Shown: one piece after another, positions 8,335 to 22,604 of the stretch
How positions within the stretch are numbered: position 1 is the stretch's first letter
Layout of the letters: the number at the start of each line of letters is the position of its first letter
DNA from: Micromonospora matsumotoense
GTDB lineage: Bacteria > Actinomycetota > Actinomycetes > Mycobacteriales > Micromonosporaceae
DNA length: 64,000 nt
NCBI RefSeq assembly: GCF_900091525.1
Contig: NZ_FMCU01000005.1
Span: 62,001 to 126,000 of the forward strand
Direction of reading: 5' to 3'
Position numbers and translations under genes: made by a program
Notes under the pieces: generated by a model
Database searches by the model: none
What the model was told of the DNA's origin: nothing
What the model saw: only the letters and a program-made list of their open reading frames with translations

Positions 8335-9786
8335 ATGTCGACGGGAGCGGGTTCGATCGGTGCAGCGGAGATCACCCGGCGGTTGGCCGAGATCTGCGGT
8401 CCCTCCTTCGCCCGGTTCGCGGGCGCGGCCGACGAGGTCGCCGGTCGGCTCGCCCGGTGGGTGGCCGTCCCGGGCGGGCCCCGGGCGGCGGCCGAGGTGC
8501 TGCGGCTCGCCGCCCGGCACGACCTGTCGGTGGTGCCCCGGGGCGCCGGCACGAAGATCGACTGGGGTGCCGTGCCGGCCCGGGTCGACATTATGCTCGA
8601 CACCGGCCGGCTCGCCGGGGTCGGCCACCAGCCGGCAGCCTCGTCGGCGGCTTCCTCGGCGGCCTCCCCGGTGGTCGAGGTGGGTGCCGGCACCCCGCTG
8701 CGGGCCGTGCAGGCCACCCTGGAACGCGCCGGCCGTCGGCTGGCCCTCGACCCGCCGTCACCCGGGGCCACCCTCGGTGGGGTGCTCGCCGCCGACGAGT
8801 CCGGCCCGCTGCGGCACCGGTACGGCACCGCCTGCGAGCAGCTCGTCGGCCTGCGTTGGCTGAACGCCGACGGCGAGTTGGTCAGTGCCGGCCGCAGCGC
8901 CGCGGAGCTGTCCGGGGCGACCCCACCCGTCGGTCTCGACCTGGGCCGGTTGCTCTGCGGCTCGCAGGGCGGGCTGGGCGTGCTCGTCTCGGCGACGCTG
9001 CGGGCGCAGGCACTCCCGACGAGCCAGGTCTGGGTGTCCCGGCCGGTGTGGAGCCCGTTGGAGGTGCACGACCTGGTCCGGGCGGTGTTCGCCGCCGACC
9101 TCGACCCGGCGGCCGTCGAGCTGGACCTGCCGGCCACCGGGTCCCCGCCGCGTCCGGTCGCCGCCCCGGCGGCGGGCGCGACGTCGGGGCCGCCCGGTCG
9201 ACCGATGTCCGCCGCCGAGGCGTCGGCCCGCGCCAACCATCCCGCGATGGCCGGCCGACGGCCCGATCCGCTGCCCGTCCGGGGCAGCGCCGGTGAGTTG
9301 ACGGTCCTGCTGGAGGGCGGTCGGTCCGAGGTGGCCGAGCGGGCGGACCGCCTGCTGGCCGTGCTCGGCGGTGCGGCGAGCGTCGCCCCGTACGCCCCGG
9401 CCTGGTGGCGGCGCTACCCGTTCGCCCCGGGCGACACCGCGCTGCGGGTCGAGGCCCCGGCCAAGGACCTGCACGCCGCCGTCTATGCGCTGCGCGACGC
9501 CGCCGGCACGCCCCTGTCGGTGCGTGGCTCCGCAGGCGTGGGCGTGGTGCACGCCGCGCTGCCCGGGTCGTTCGCCGTCGACCGGGTGGCCGGCATCCTG
9601 GCCGCCGTCCGGGGGGTGCTGCTCGCCCGCCGGGGCCGGTGCGTGGTGGTGGCCGCCCCGTCGGCGGTCCGTCGCGAGGTCGACGTGTGGGGGGAGGCGG
9701 CGGTGATCCCCCGGCTGCGGGAGGCGAAGGAGCACCTCGACCCGCACCGCCGACTTGCCCCCGGCCGCCTCCCTGGCGGCCTCTGA
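8335..9786 (+). CDS. FAD-binding oxidoreductase, glycolate oxidase GlcE-like
   Basis: This 483-residue flavoprotein carries the PCMH/FAD_binding_4 fold. VVPRGAGTKIDWG, PGATLGGVLAADESGPLRHRYG and CGSQGGLGVLVSATLR are the FAD-contacting segments seen in GlcE and other D-2-hydroxyacid dehydrogenases. A C-terminal FAD-linked oxidase domain follows. About residues 270-325 form a Pro/Ala/Gly-rich insertion that looks disordered. GlcE normally works with GlcD and the iron-sulphur subunit GlcF, neither of which is adjacent, so the substrate and partners are unknown. Upstream in-frame ATGs at 8317 and 8326 are possible but overlap the -10 box. Confidence 0.8.
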   Translation: MSTGAGSIGAAEITRRLAEICGPSFARFAGAADEVAGRLARWVAVPGGPRAAAEVLRLAARHDLSVVPRGAGTKIDWGAVPARVDIMLDTGRLAGVGHQPAASSAASSAASPVVEVGAGTPLRAVQATLERAGRRLALDPPSPGATLGGVLAADESGPLRHRYGTACEQLVGLRWLNADGELVSAGRSAAELSGATPPVGLDLGRLLCGSQGGLGVLVSATLRAQALPTSQVWVSRPVWSPLEVHDLVRAVFAADLDPAAVELDLPATGSPPRPVAAPAAGATSGPPGRPMSAAEASARANHPAMAGRRPDPLPVRGSAGELTVLLEGGRSEVAERADRLLAVLGGAASVAPYAPAWWRRYPFAPGDTALRVEAPAKDLHAAVYALRDAAGTPLSVRGSAGVGVVHAALPGSFAVDRVAGILAAVRGVLLARRGRCVVVAAPSAVRREVDVWGEAAVIPRLREAKEHLDPHRRLAPGRLPGGL

Positions 9787-9932
9787 CAGCCCGCGCACCA
9801 CATGACGCCCCGGCCCCGGCCCCTGCCCCGGCTGCCAGCTCGATGATCGACTCATTGTCAGCGCAATTGCGGTATCCGATGCGCTCGACACCGCTATTGA
9901 GACGAAATGGAGTGGATCAAGAGGCCGGCCGC

Positions 9933-11996
9933 TCAGAGGGCGTCGTTGCGCAGGACCAGGATGGCGATGTCGTCGCGGGGGGACTCGACCGAGAAGTTGA
10001 TCGCGGTGGCCCGCAGCCGCGCCGCCACCACGTCGGCGGAGTAGCCGGCCAGTGGCGCGGCGGCCTCCCGGAGCCGCTCGGTGCCGAAGAGTTCCCGGCC
10101 GCGCCGTCGCTCGGTCACCCCGTCGGTATAGAAGATCAGCGCATCGCCCGGCGCGAGTAGGACCTCCGCCGCCGGTGAGGTGATCGAGTCGAGCAGACCG
10201 AGCGCGGTTCCGCCGACCCCGACGAAGTTCGCCCCACCGGCACCGTGCAGCAGCACCGGTCGGTCGTGCCCGGCCAGGTGCAACGAGACGTCGAGCCGGC
10301 CGCCGTCGCCCGGCCCGACCGCCGCCAGGGCGAGCGTGCAGTACCGCCCACCGCCCCGCTCGACAAGCGTCTCGTTGAGCCGGGACAGCGCCTCCGGCAG
10401 CGGCTTGCCGTCCCCGACCAGCACCCGGATCACGTCCCGGACCAGCCCGGTCACCGCCGCCGCCTGCACCCCCTTGCCGGACACGTCGCCGACCACCACC
10501 AGCCAGCGCCCGTCCGGCAGCGGCACCACGTCGTAGAAGTCGCCGCCGACCTCGGCCTCGTCGCCGGTCGGGACGTACTCGGCGGCGAAGCCGACGCCCT
10601 CGACGACCGGGAGCACGGGCGGCAGCAGCGACTGCTGGAGGGTCTGCGCCACCCGACGTCGTTCGGCGTGGATGCGGGCGTTCTCGATGGCGAGACCGGC
10701 CCGCCGCGCCACGTCCTCCAGCACCGCCACCTCGTCCGGGTCGTGCCGGTGCCGCTGGTGTCGCCCCACGGCCAGGGTGCCGAGCTTCTGACTGCGGACG
10801 ACCAGCGGAACGGCGAACCCCTCCATCGGCCCGCCGAGCGGCACCTGGGACCCGGTGCGTGACGCCTCACGCAGCCGGGCCTGGACAGAGTCCGGGCCGG
10901 TCTCCTGGAGCACCTTGTGCAGTTGGGGCAGGACCGACTCGTCGGCGTGACTGGACGCGGCCAGGTTGAGCCGGCCCCACTCGTCGGTGGTGTGCACCGC
11001 GCACCACTGACCCAGCCGGGGCACCACCAGCTGCGGGATCAGCGCCATGGTCAGGTCGACGTCGAGCGACTGGGCGAGCAGCTCGCTCGCCTCGGCGAGG
11101 AACGTCAGCCAGGCCGAGCGGCGGACGGCGGCGCGGCGCAGCCGATCGTTCTCCAGGTGCAGCGAGAGCCGTTCGGCGGCGAGGACGGCCAGCGGCCGGG
11201 CGTACGCCGACGGTGCCGCGTCCAGCTCCAGCTCCCCGCCGTACGGTCGGTGCACCGCCAGCGGCACCCGTAACAGCTCGTTGCCGGGGCGCGGCTGGCG
11301 GCCGTACCGGGCCAGCACCTGCGGGCCCTCTCCCTCGCCCCGGTCGAGCCGGATCACCCCGCCGGCCGCGCCCACCATCTCGGCGACCCGGGTGAGCAGG
11401 TCGGTGGCGAACTCGGGCAGGGGTTCGTCGGCGTACGGGTCGGGGCTGGTCTGGGTCAGTTCGCTCATCGCGGCGGCGCTCGGCGCGGTGGTCGCCGGGT
11501 CGCTCTCGGCCTGCCCGGGTGTCGGGTACGGGGAGCGTGGCCCGGCGCCGTGGTCGCCGTCGCGGTCCAGCCGGAACCACACGCCCTTGCCGGTGGGCAG
11601 GTAGGTGGTGCCCCAGCGGCTGGCGAAGTGGTCGACCAGCAGCAGCCCCCGCCCCCGGGCGGAGACCTCGCCGATCTGGTCGGTGTCGTTGCGGATGCCG
11701 ACGACCAGCTCGTCGACCGGCCCGGCGGCGAAGTCGGAGACGGTGACGGTCAGGCCGATCCGGTCGGCGACGACCTCGATGTCCAGTTCGGTGCGGGCGT
11801 GTTCGACGGCGTTGGTGGACAGCTCGGTGGTGAGCAGCAGCGCCTCGTTGAGCAGTTCGTCGAGGTCCGCCTCGGCGAGCACGGAGCGGACCACCGCGCG
11901 GGCGGCGGCGGGGGTGCGCCGGTCGGCGGGCAGCCGGACCCGCCGGACGTGCTCGTCCCGTCCCGCGTCTGTCCCGGCCCCCGGCTCCGTTGACAC
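9933..11996 (-). CDS. HATPase / GAF / PP2C partner-switch regulator
   Basis: The protein has 687 residues from the GTG at 11996. Residues about 20-140 are an RsbW-like anti-sigma kinase domain with the N-box ELSTNAVEHA and the G2 region ARGRGLLLVD. Two GAF-like segments follow at about 190-280 and 300-440. The C-terminus is a SpoIIE-type phosphatase with GGDFYD near residue 480, GDVSGKG, YTDGVTE and RDDIAI. It therefore combines kinase-like and phosphatase modules that are usually on separate proteins, which suggests control of an anti-anti-sigma factor by an internal signal. A GTG at 12041 is in frame but lies upstream of a GGATAC-like -10 region. It is divergent from the poly-HAMP kinase gene. 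Confidence 0.88.
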   Translation of the reverse strand: MSTEPGAGTDAGRDEHVRRVRLPADRRTPAAARAVVRSVLAEADLDELLNEALLLTTELSTNAVEHARTELDIEVVADRIGLTVTVSDFAAGPVDELVVGIRNDTDQIGEVSARGRGLLLVDHFASRWGTTYLPTGKGVWFRLDRDGDHGAGPRSPYPTPGQAESDPATTAPSAAAMSELTQTSPDPYADEPLPEFATDLLTRVAEMVGAAGGVIRLDRGEGEGPQVLARYGRQPRPGNELLRVPLAVHRPYGGELELDAAPSAYARPLAVLAAERLSLHLENDRLRRAAVRRSAWLTFLAEASELLAQSLDVDLTMALIPQLVVPRLGQWCAVHTTDEWGRLNLAASSHADESVLPQLHKVLQETGPDSVQARLREASRTGSQVPLGGPMEGFAVPLVVRSQKLGTLAVGRHQRHRHDPDEVAVLEDVARRAGLAIENARIHAERRRVAQTLQQSLLPPVLPVVEGVGFAAEYVPTGDEAEVGGDFYDVVPLPDGRWLVVVGDVSGKGVQAAAVTGLVRDVIRVLVGDGKPLPEALSRLNETLVERGGGRYCTLALAAVGPGDGGRLDVSLHLAGHDRPVLLHGAGGANFVGVGGTALGLLDSITSPAAEVLLAPGDALIFYTDGVTERRRGRELFGTERLREAAAPLAGYSADVVAARLRATAINFSVESPRDDIAILVLRNDAL

Positions 11997-12356
11997 CCCC
12001 GTATCCTCTACCGCCGCCGGCCAGGTGCCAAGCCGGACCACGCACCGTCACACCCGCGCACCGATCGGCACGTCGCTGTCACACCCTTCACCGGGTCCGG
12101 TCTGCCGGTGCCGGGCGGGTGTCCTGCTCGCCTGCGGTGGCGCCGTCGGGGTGGCGCCACGTCCGCCTCCGGCGTCGGTGCCGGGCCGGGCCGGGCCGGG
12201 CGACGTTCGCCTGCGGTGCCGCCGTCGTGGCGGTCGCGGCATGGGCTCGGGATACGCCGGGCACGTCGCGTCCCCGGCCCGGGTGGGGACGCGGGCACAA
12301 TGAGGGGAAGTCGGCGTGTCGGTACGCCGGGGGCCCTCCAAGCTGAGCGAGGAAAG
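11997..12356. other. divergent control region of the signalling block
   Basis: These 360 bases separate the phosphatase from the kinase and hold no gene. A GGATAC-like box sits just before the GTG at 11996 on the minus strand. An 8-bp inverted repeat (12268-12275 with 12285-12292) precedes a CACAAT -10-like box near 12295 on the plus strand. The kinase has a good Shine-Dalgarno sequence (gaggaaag, 12349-12356). Imperfect cgcctgcggtg repeats occur around 12130 and 12210. Confidence 0.5.
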
Positions 12357-16717
<4,361 letters not shown>

Positions 16718-16721
<4 letters not shown>

Positions 16722-17275
16722 CCCAGACTGCCAAGGCGCTGCTGGTCGACGACCGTCGGGAGAACCTGATGGCCCTGGAGGCGATCCTCCAGGGACTCCC
16801 GGTGCAGTCGGTTGCCGTGGAGAGCGGTGAGGCGGCGCTGAAGCAACTGCTGGTGGACGACTTCGCGGTCATCCTGCTGGACGCCCAGATGCCGGACATG
16901 GACGGCTTCGAGACGGCCAGTCACATCAAGCGCCGGGAGCGGACCCGGCACGTGCCGATCATCTTCCTCACCGCCGCCGACCGGGACGCCCAGTTGGCGC
17001 TGCGCGGCTATGCGGTCGGGGCGGTGGACTACCTGACCAAGCCGTTCGACCCGTGGGTGTTGCGGGCGAAGGTGTCGGTGTTCGTGGAGCTGTGGGTGAA
17101 GACCCGGCAGTTGGCGGCGCAGTCCGACGTGGTGCGCGAGCGCGACGCCCAGTGGCGGGTGCTCACCGACGCGGTGGACGAGGCGACCACCCTGCTGCGG
17201 GTCGAGGACGACCCGGAGGCCCGACAGCGCGCCCTGGACATCCTGGAACAGGCCCGCTGGGGCAACACCGCCTGA
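16718..17275 (+). CDS. response regulator, receiver-only with C-terminal helix
   Basis: The 185-residue protein has a complete receiver domain: acidic pair Asp11-Asp12, phospho-acceptor Asp55 in LLDAQMPDMDG, a threonine in FLTAA and the lysine of DYLTKPFD. The remaining 55 residues are charged and helical with no DNA-binding domain. It therefore probably acts through protein contacts, for example on the kinase or a downstream phosphatase. The GTG at 16718 overlaps the kinase stop as GTGA, behind ggagaa, so the two are translationally coupled and form one phosphorelay. Confidence 0.93.
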
Positions 17276-17300
17276 CCGACGGGTCGTCACGGGCGCGGTT

Positions 17301-17338
17301 GGTCGACCCGCTCAGTCGTGGTCGACCCGCTCAGTCGT
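17301..17338. repeat. 19-bp tandem duplication
   Basis: Two perfect copies of ggtcgacccgctcagtcgt lie head to tail in the gap between the response regulator and the convergent MarR-type gene. Confidence 0.85.
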
Positions 17339-17395
17339 GGTCGGCCAGCTCCACGAGGGTCGCCCGCCTGCAACGACGGTCGGCCGTGGTCGGCC

Positions 17396-17917
17396 TCAGC
17401 GGCGGTCGGCCTCATCCGGGGGCGGGCCGGCGTGGCCGGTGGCGGCGCGGCGGACCCGCCAGCGTTCGCCGAGCGAGTCGATCTCCTCCTGGACGAAGAG
17501 GAAGAAGTCCCGCATCTCGGCCACCCGCTCGCCGCCCGGGGTGCCCGTACCGCCCAGCGCGTCGACGCCCGCGTCGGCGATGTCGATGAAGTTCTTGTAG
17601 AGGCCGGTCTTGGTGATGGTCCCCTCGTACCACGGGTTGTCCGGCAGCCGGTAGTGGTCCCGGCGGGAGCGGGGGACCGGCTCCCGCACCAGCATCCCGA
17701 ACTGGGTCAGGTAGCGCACCGCGCCCGAGACGGCCGCCGCGCTGACGCCCAGCAACTCGCCGATCTGGGCGGCGGTCAGCGGCCCGTCGGCGCTCATCAC
17801 GGCGAACAGCACCCGGGCGGCCATCCGGGGGAAGCCGACGTCCGCGAAGGCCATCGCCATCCGTTCGACGAAGAGGTGGACCTCGTCGTCATGGCCTGGC
17901 TGGCGGTCGTCAGGCAT
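17396..17917 (-). CDS. GbsR/MarR family transcriptional regulator
   Basis: The protein has 173 residues. The winged helix spans about residues 35-95 (ARVLFAVMSADGPLTAAQIGEL, then GVSAAAVSGAVRYLTQFGMLV and the wing RRDHYRL), and a helical C-terminus follows. GbsR-like members repress divergent genes. The adjacent ABC exporter is the obvious target because a perfect palindrome covers its promoter. The ATG at 17917 is the first good start behind gaggag. Confidence 0.88.
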   Translation of the reverse strand: MPDDRQPGHDDEVHLFVERMAMAFADVGFPRMAARVLFAVMSADGPLTAAQIGELLGVSAAAVSGAVRYLTQFGMLVREPVPRSRRDHYRLPDNPWYEGTITKTGLYKNFIDIADAGVDALGGTGTPGGERVAEMRDFFLFVQEEIDSLGERWRVRRAATGHAGPPPDEADRR

Positions 17918-17977
17918 CGGCTCGGTGCTCCTCGGGGTGTCGGTTACGCAGGCGATGGTGCCGCACCGGACACATGC

Positions 17978-18006
17978 TTCACAACTTTGTGAAACGAGCG
18001 TAGCTT
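17978..18006 (+). promoter_or_regulatory. exporter promoter with 16-bp operator palindrome
   Basis: TTCACAA-CT-TTGTGAA (17978-17993) is a perfect palindrome that also contains a -35-like TTCACA. Seventeen bases later TAGCTT (18001-18006) fits a -10 box, and the ATG at 18014 lies seven bases further, so the exporter mRNA is probably leaderless. Bound regulator would block the -35. Confidence 0.65.
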
Positions 18007-18013
18007 CTGAATT

Positions 18014-19084
18014 ATGGAAACCCCGATAGCGGTGACCGGACTGGTCAAGACCTTCGGCCACACCCGGGCCCTGGACGGGCTCGACCTGACCGTCCGGGCC
18101 GGCGAGGTGCACGGCTTCCTCGGCCCGAACGGCGCCGGCAAGTCGACCACCATCCGGGTGCTGCTCGGGCTGCTGCGGGCGGACGCGGGGGCCGTCCGAC
18201 TGCTCGACGGCGACCCGTGGCGCGACGCGGTCACCCTGCACCGCCGCCTGGCGTACGTGCCGGGTGACGTCACCCTGTGGCCCCAGCTCTCCGGCGGGGA
18301 GGTGATCGACCTGCTCGGGCGGATGCGCGGCGGGCTCGACCCGCGACGCCGGGCCGAGCTGCTGGAGTCGTTCGAGCTGGACCCCCGCAAGAAGGGGCGC
18401 ACCTACTCCAAGGGCAACCGGCAGAAGGTCGGCCTGGTCGCCGCGCTCGCCTCCGACGTCGAACTGCTCATCCTCGACGAGCCCACCTCCGGGCTGGACC
18501 CGCTGATGGAGGAGGTGTTCCAGCACTGGATCGACCGGGCCCGGCGCGACGGCCGCACCGTGCTGCTGTCCAGCCACATCCTCGCCGAGGTGGAGGCGCT
18601 CTGCGACCGGGTGACGATCATCCGCAACGGTCGCCACGTCGAGACCGGCACCCTGACCGAGCTGCGCCACCTGCACCGCACCGCGATCGACGCCGAGCTG
18701 GCCGGCCCGGTGGACGGCCTGGACACCCTGCCCGGCGTGCACGACCTGCGGGTGGACGGCGACCGGGTCCGCTTCGACGTCGACACCGCCGCGCTCGACG
18801 CCGCGCTGCGCCGGCTCACCGAGATCGGCGTCCGCAGCCTGGTCAGCCAGCCACCGACCCTGGAGGAACTCTTCCTGCGCCACTACGAAACGCCCCCCGC
18901 CGCGCCCCCCGCCGCCGCGCCCCCCGCGTCGACCGGTGAAGGGCCGCACGCCGAGGGCCCGCACGCCGAGGACCCGCACGCCGACGGCCCGCACGCCGAC
19001 AGCCCGCACGCCGACGGCCCGACCGGTGAACGGCCGGGTGGCGCAGCGCCGGGCAACGACCGGCCCACCGGGGTACGGCGATGA
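18014..19084 (+). CDS. ABC exporter ATPase with repeat-built C-terminal tail
   Basis: The protein has 356 residues. Walker [10 protein letters not shown] is at 37-45, the signature region is [11 protein letters not shown], and the Walker B is [13 protein letters not shown], as in DrrA-type drug exporters. The catalytic domain ends near residue 295. Beyond it is a disordered tail containing five copies of a GPHAD-like pentapeptide encoded by a 15-bp minisatellite. The stop codon overlaps the permease start as ATGA. The pair is controlled from the divergent GbsR/MarR promoter region. Confidence 0.92.
   Translation: METPIAVTGLVKTFGHTRALDGLDLTVRAGEVHGFLGPNGAGKSTTIRVLLGLLRADAGAVRLLDGDPWRDAVTLHRRLAYVPGDVTLWPQLSGGEVIDLLGRMRGGLDPRRRAELLESFELDPRKKGRTYSKGNRQKVGLVAALASDVELLILDEPTSGLDPLMEEVFQHWIDRARRDGRTVLLSSHILAEVEALCDRVTIIRNGRHVETGTLTELRHLHRTAIDAELAGPVDGLDTLPGVHDLRVDGDRVRFDVDTAALDAALRRLTEIGVRSLVSQPPTLEELFLRHYETPPAAPPAAAPPASTGEGPHAEGPHAEDPHADGPHADSPHADGPTGERPGGAAPGNDRPTGVRR
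18941..19015 (+). repeat. 15-bp coding minisatellite, five units
   Basis: Units begin at 18941, 18956, 18971, 18986 and 19001 and follow the pattern RRSCCGCACGCCGAS. They keep the reading frame and encode (G/D/S)PHA(E/D) repeats in the ATPase tail. Confidence 0.9.
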
Positions 19085-20673
19085 GCACCCTCACCGGCAC
19101 CGGTCACCTGGCCAGGCTGATCCTGCGCCGGGACCGGATCGTCCTCCCGCTCTGGGTGCTGCTGCTGACCGTCCTGCCGGTGTCGTACGCGGGCAGCTTC
19201 CTCGCGCTGTTCCCGACCGACGCGGAGCGGACCGCGTACGCCACCGGCACCGCCCGCAACCCCTCGGTGGTGGCCCTGCTCGGCCCGGTCTACGGCGACA
19301 GCGTCGGCGCGCTGACCGCCCAGCGGGGTGGCTTCCTCCAGGTGATCGTCGGGCTGGCCGCCCTGCTCACCGTCGTCCGGCACACCCGCGCCGAGGAGGA
19401 GGCCGGTCGGCGGGAGCTGCTCGGCGCGACGGTCCTCGGCCGGTACGCCGGGCTCACCGCCGCGCTGCTGGTGACGTACGCGGCCAGTCTGCTGCTCGGC
19501 CTGCTCACCGCCGCCGGGCTGGCCGCCACCGGGCTGCCGGCGGCCGGCTCACTGGCGTACGGGCTGTCGGCGGCGCTGGTGGGGGTGGTCTTCGCCACGG
19601 TGGGCGGGTTGGCCGCCCAGCTCACCGCGACCGCCGGTGGGGCGCGCGGGATCGCCGTCGGGGCGCTCGGGGTGGCGTTCGCGCTCCGACTGGTCGGCGA
19701 CACCTCCGACCACGGGTGGTCGAGCTGGCTCTCCCCGCTGGGCTGGGCCCCGCGCATCCGCGCCTACGCGGGGGAGCGCTGGTGGGTGCTGGCCCTGCCG
19801 GTCGCGCTGACCGTGCTGCTGGCCGTGGCGACGTACCCGGTGTCGGTGCGGCGGGATCTCGGTGCCGGCGTGCTGCCGTCGCGGCCGGGCCCGGCGCGGG
19901 CCGGGCGGATGTTGTCCGGTCCGTTCGGGTTGGCCTGGCGGCTGCACCGGGGGCAGCTGCTGGGCTGGTCGATGGGCTTCGGTCTGCTCGGGTTGGTTCT
20001 CGGTGGCGCCGCCGAGGCGGCCGGCCGGTCGGTCGCCGGCAACGCCGCGTTGGCGCAGGTGATGGCCCGGTTGGGCGGCGCGTCCGGGCTGGCCGAGGCG
20101 TACCTGGGGGCGTCGTTGGGGTTGGCCGGGCTGGCCGCCGCCGGATACGGCATCCAGGCGGCGTTGCGGATGCGGTCGGAGGAGGCCGCCGGGCGGGTCG
20201 AGCCGCTGCTGGCCACCGGCGTGCACCGGTCGGCCTGGCTCGCCTCGCACCTGGTGTTCGCCCTGCTGGGGCCGGTGGTGGTGCTGGCGTTGGCCGGCCT
20301 GACGACCGGCCTGACCTACGGGCTGAGCGTGGGTGACGTGCCGGGTCAGCTACCCCGGATGCTCGGTGCCGGCCTGGCGCAGGTGCCGGCGGCCTGGGTG
20401 CTGGCCGGCCTGGCGGTGCTGCTGTACGGGCTGCTGCCCCGGTTCACCGCGACGGCCTGGGCGGTGCTCGCGGTGGTGGTGCTGCTCGGTCAGCTCGGCG
20501 CGGTGCTGGAGCTGAGCCAGTGGCTGCTGGACCTGTCGCCGTTCACCCACACCCCGCAGGTGTTGCGCGCAGGTTGGAGCGCCACCCCGCTGCTGACCCT
20601 GACCGCGCTGGCCGGGGTGCTCTGCGCGGCCGGCTTCGCGTCCTTCCGCCGCCGCGACACCCCGGTCGGCTGA
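19081..20673 (+). CDS. ABC-2 type multidrug exporter permease
   Basis: This 530-residue membrane protein has about twelve hydrophobic helices arranged as two similar halves, as in actinobacterial polyketide/antibiotic ABC exporter permeases. The segment [17 protein letters not shown] and its second-half counterpart [18 protein letters not shown] are typical of this family. The ATG at 19081 overlaps the ATPase stop codon. With the upstream ATPase it forms a complete exporter; the compound is unknown. Confidence 0.88.
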   Translation: MSTLTGTGHLARLILRRDRIVLPLWVLLLTVLPVSYAGSFLALFPTDAERTAYATGTARNPSVVALLGPVYGDSVGALTAQRGGFLQVIVGLAALLTVVRHTRAEEEAGRRELLGATVLGRYAGLTAALLVTYAASLLLGLLTAAGLAATGLPAAGSLAYGLSAALVGVVFATVGGLAAQLTATAGGARGIAVGALGVAFALRLVGDTSDHGWSSWLSPLGWAPRIRAYAGERWWVLALPVALTVLLAVATYPVSVRRDLGAGVLPSRPGPARAGRMLSGPFGLAWRLHRGQLLGWSMGFGLLGLVLGGAAEAAGRSVAGNAALAQVMARLGGASGLAEAYLGASLGLAGLAAAGYGIQAALRMRSEEAAGRVEPLLATGVHRSAWLASHLVFALLGPVVVLALAGLTTGLTYGLSVGDVPGQLPRMLGAGLAQVPAAWVLAGLAVLLYGLLPRFTATAWAVLAVVVLLGQLGAVLELSQWLLDLSPFTHTPQVLRAGWSATPLLTLTALAGVLCAAGFASFRRRDTPVG

Positions 20674-20713
20674 AGGACGCGACGCCCGGGTCGGCTGAAG
20701 GACGTGACGCCCG
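20664..20713. repeat. 25-bp tandem duplication over the permease stop codon
   Basis: Two copies of a 25-bp unit begin at 20664 and 20689 with one base different, and a third partial copy follows. The first copy includes the last codons and stop of the permease, so the duplication repeats a stop-containing segment downstream. Confidence 0.8.
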
Positions 20714-20755
20714 GGTCGGCCGACCGGCGGTGCGCTCTGTGGCTGCGCCGACCGG

Positions 20756-21094
20756 TCAGCCGGAGGGGGTCGTCTCGTTGCGGATCATCAGGGCGGAGCG
20801 CAGGCCGGTGATGTCGAGGACGCGGAGCAGGAAGTCGCCCACGTTGCTCAGGATCAACAGGCACTGGGAGTGGCTGGCCTTGCGGCTGAGCACCACCAGG
20901 GTGCCCAGCCCCTGCGAGTCGCAGAAGGTCACCCCGGCCAGGTCGAGCACGATGCGCGGCGGAGGATCGGCGAGCACCTCGTTGACGACGGTCGACAGTT
21001 GGGCGGCGGTGAGCATGTCGATCTCACCGGCCAGGCGCAACACCACTTCGTCGCCCGTCCGGTGTACCGTGATGGACAGTTCGGCACGATCCAC
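20756..21094 (-). CDS. STAS-domain anti-anti-sigma factor antagonist
   Basis: The 112-residue protein is a single STAS domain (IDMLTAAQLSTVVNEVL, then IVLDLAGVTFCDSQGLGTLV). Ser60 in CDSQGL is at the position phosphorylated in SpoIIAA/RsbV. Such proteins sequester an anti-sigma kinase when unphosphorylated. It is a plausible partner of the two SpoIIE-type phosphatases in this window, though it is 9 kb from the nearer one and the link is inferred. The GTG at 21094 follows a TAGGCT box by six bases. Confidence 0.9.
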   Translation of the reverse strand: MDRAELSITVHRTGDEVVLRLAGEIDMLTAAQLSTVVNEVLADPPPRIVLDLAGVTFCDSQGLGTLVVLSRKASHSQCLLILSNVGDFLLRVLDITGLRSALMIRNETTPSG

Positions 21095-21100
21095 CGGGTC

Positions 21101-21106
21101 AGCCTA
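21101..21106 (-). promoter_or_regulatory. -10 box (TAGGCT) for the STAS gene
   Basis: TAGGCT on the minus strand is followed by six bases and the GTG at 21094, the leaderless layout seen several times here. Confidence 0.5.
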
Positions 21107-21262
21107 TCGCGATCCCGGCGACCCGGCCCGATGAGGCGATCCGCCGTGCCGCCCGGGGTGCCGACGAGTGGTCGTCCGGCTCCGCCGAGCGGGGTGAGCC
21201 GGGTAACCCGGCCCCGGGGTGCCTGCGGATTCACCACCGGGCGCTGACACAATGGCCGCATC

Positions 21263-22600
21263 GTGACCGATACCTTTTCCGCCGGCACCGGCCGCTACCC
21301 GGCCGACGCACCGGCCTCCGAGGCCCTGTTCGACCGCGCCCGGGCCATCGTGCCCGGCGGGGTGAACTCCCCTGTGCGCGCGTTCCGTGCCGTCGGTGGC
21401 ACCCCGCGCTTCATGGTCCGGGGGGAGGGTCCCTGGATGTACGACGCCGACGGGCGACGCTACGTCGACCTGGTCTGTTCCTGGGGGCCGCTGATCCTGG
21501 GTCACGCCCACCCCGAGGTGGTCGAGGCGGTCCGGGAGGCCGCCACCCTGGGAACCAGCTTCGGCACCCCCACCCCGGGTGAGGTCGAGTTGGCCGCCGA
21601 GATCGTCGACCGCACCCCGGTCGAGCAGGTCCGGTTGGTCAACTCGGGCACCGAGGCGACCATGTCGGCGATCCGGCTGGCCCGGGGCTTCACCGGCCGG
21701 TCCAAGATCATCAAGTTCGCCGGTTGCTACCACGGGCACTCCGACGGGCTGCTCGCCGCCGCCGGCTCCGGCGTCGCCACCCTCGGCCTGCCCGACTCGC
21801 CCGGGGTCACCGGCGCGGCGGCCGGCGACACCATCGTGCTGCCCTACAACGACGTGCGCGCCGTCGAGGCGGCCTTCGCCGCGCAGGGGCCGGACATCGC
21901 GGCGGTGATCACCGAGGCCGCCGCCGGCAACATGGGCGTGGTCGCCCCCCGCGACGGCTTCAACTCCCGGCTCGCGGCCATCGCCCACGCGCACGGCGCG
22001 CTGCTCATCGTCGACGAGGTGATGACCGGGTTCCGGGTCTCCCGGGCCGGCTGGCACGGCCTCGACCCGTCGGATGCCGACCTGTGGACGTACGGCAAGG
22101 TGATGGGGGGCGGGCTGCCCGCCGCGGCCTTCGGCGGGCGCACGGAGATCATGTCCCGACTCGCCCCGGCCGGCCCGGTCTACCAGGCCGGCACCCTCTC
22201 CGGTAACCCGCTGGCCTGCGCCGCCGGCCTGGCCACCCTGCGGCTGGCCGACGACGCGCTCTACCGCAAGCTCGACGACACGGCCGCCGCCGTGGGTAGG
22301 CTGGCCGCCGACGCGCTGGCCGCCGCCGGGGTCCCGCACCGCCTGTCGTACGCGGGCAGCATGTTCTCGATCTTCTTCACCGACGCCGACGTGGTCGACT
22401 ACGACAGCGCCCGCACCCAGCAGGTGCCCGCGTTCAAGGCGTTCTTCCACGCGATGCTCGCCGCCGGCGTCTATCTGCCGCCGAGCGCGTTCGAGTCGTG
22501 GTTCGTGTCGGCGGCGCTCGACGACGCCGCCCTGGAGCACATCGCCGCCGCCCTGCCCGGCGCGGCGACAGCAGCGGCAGCGGCAGGCCACGGGGGGTAA
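21263..22600 (+). CDS. hemL: glutamate-1-semialdehyde 2,1-aminomutase
   Basis: HemL converts glutamate-1-semialdehyde to 5-aminolevulinate in C5-pathway tetrapyrrole synthesis. The 445-residue protein has [13 protein letters not shown] at the start, [23 protein letters not shown], the pocket region [11 protein letters not shown] and PLP-binding Lys279 in [12 protein letters not shown] short Ala/Gly-rich tail ends it. It heads a run of genes for haem supply and cytochrome c maturation. The GTG at 21263 lies nine bases after a CACAAT box. Confidence 0.97.
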   Translation: MTDTFSAGTGRYPADAPASEALFDRARAIVPGGVNSPVRAFRAVGGTPRFMVRGEGPWMYDADGRRYVDLVCSWGPLILGHAHPEVVEAVREAATLGTSFGTPTPGEVELAAEIVDRTPVEQVRLVNSGTEATMSAIRLARGFTGRSKIIKFAGCYHGHSDGLLAAAGSGVATLGLPDSPGVTGAAAGDTIVLPYNDVRAVEAAFAAQGPDIAAVITEAAAGNMGVVAPRDGFNSRLAAIAHAHGALLIVDEVMTGFRVSRAGWHGLDPSDADLWTYGKVMGGGLPAAAFGGRTEIMSRLAPAGPVYQAGTLSGNPLACAAGLATLRLADDALYRKLDDTAAAVGRLAADALAAAGVPHRLSYAGSMFSIFFTDADVVDYDSARTQQVPAFKAFFHAMLAAGVYLPPSAFESWFVSAALDDAALEHIAAALPGAATAAAAAGHGG

Positions 22601-22604
22601 ACCA

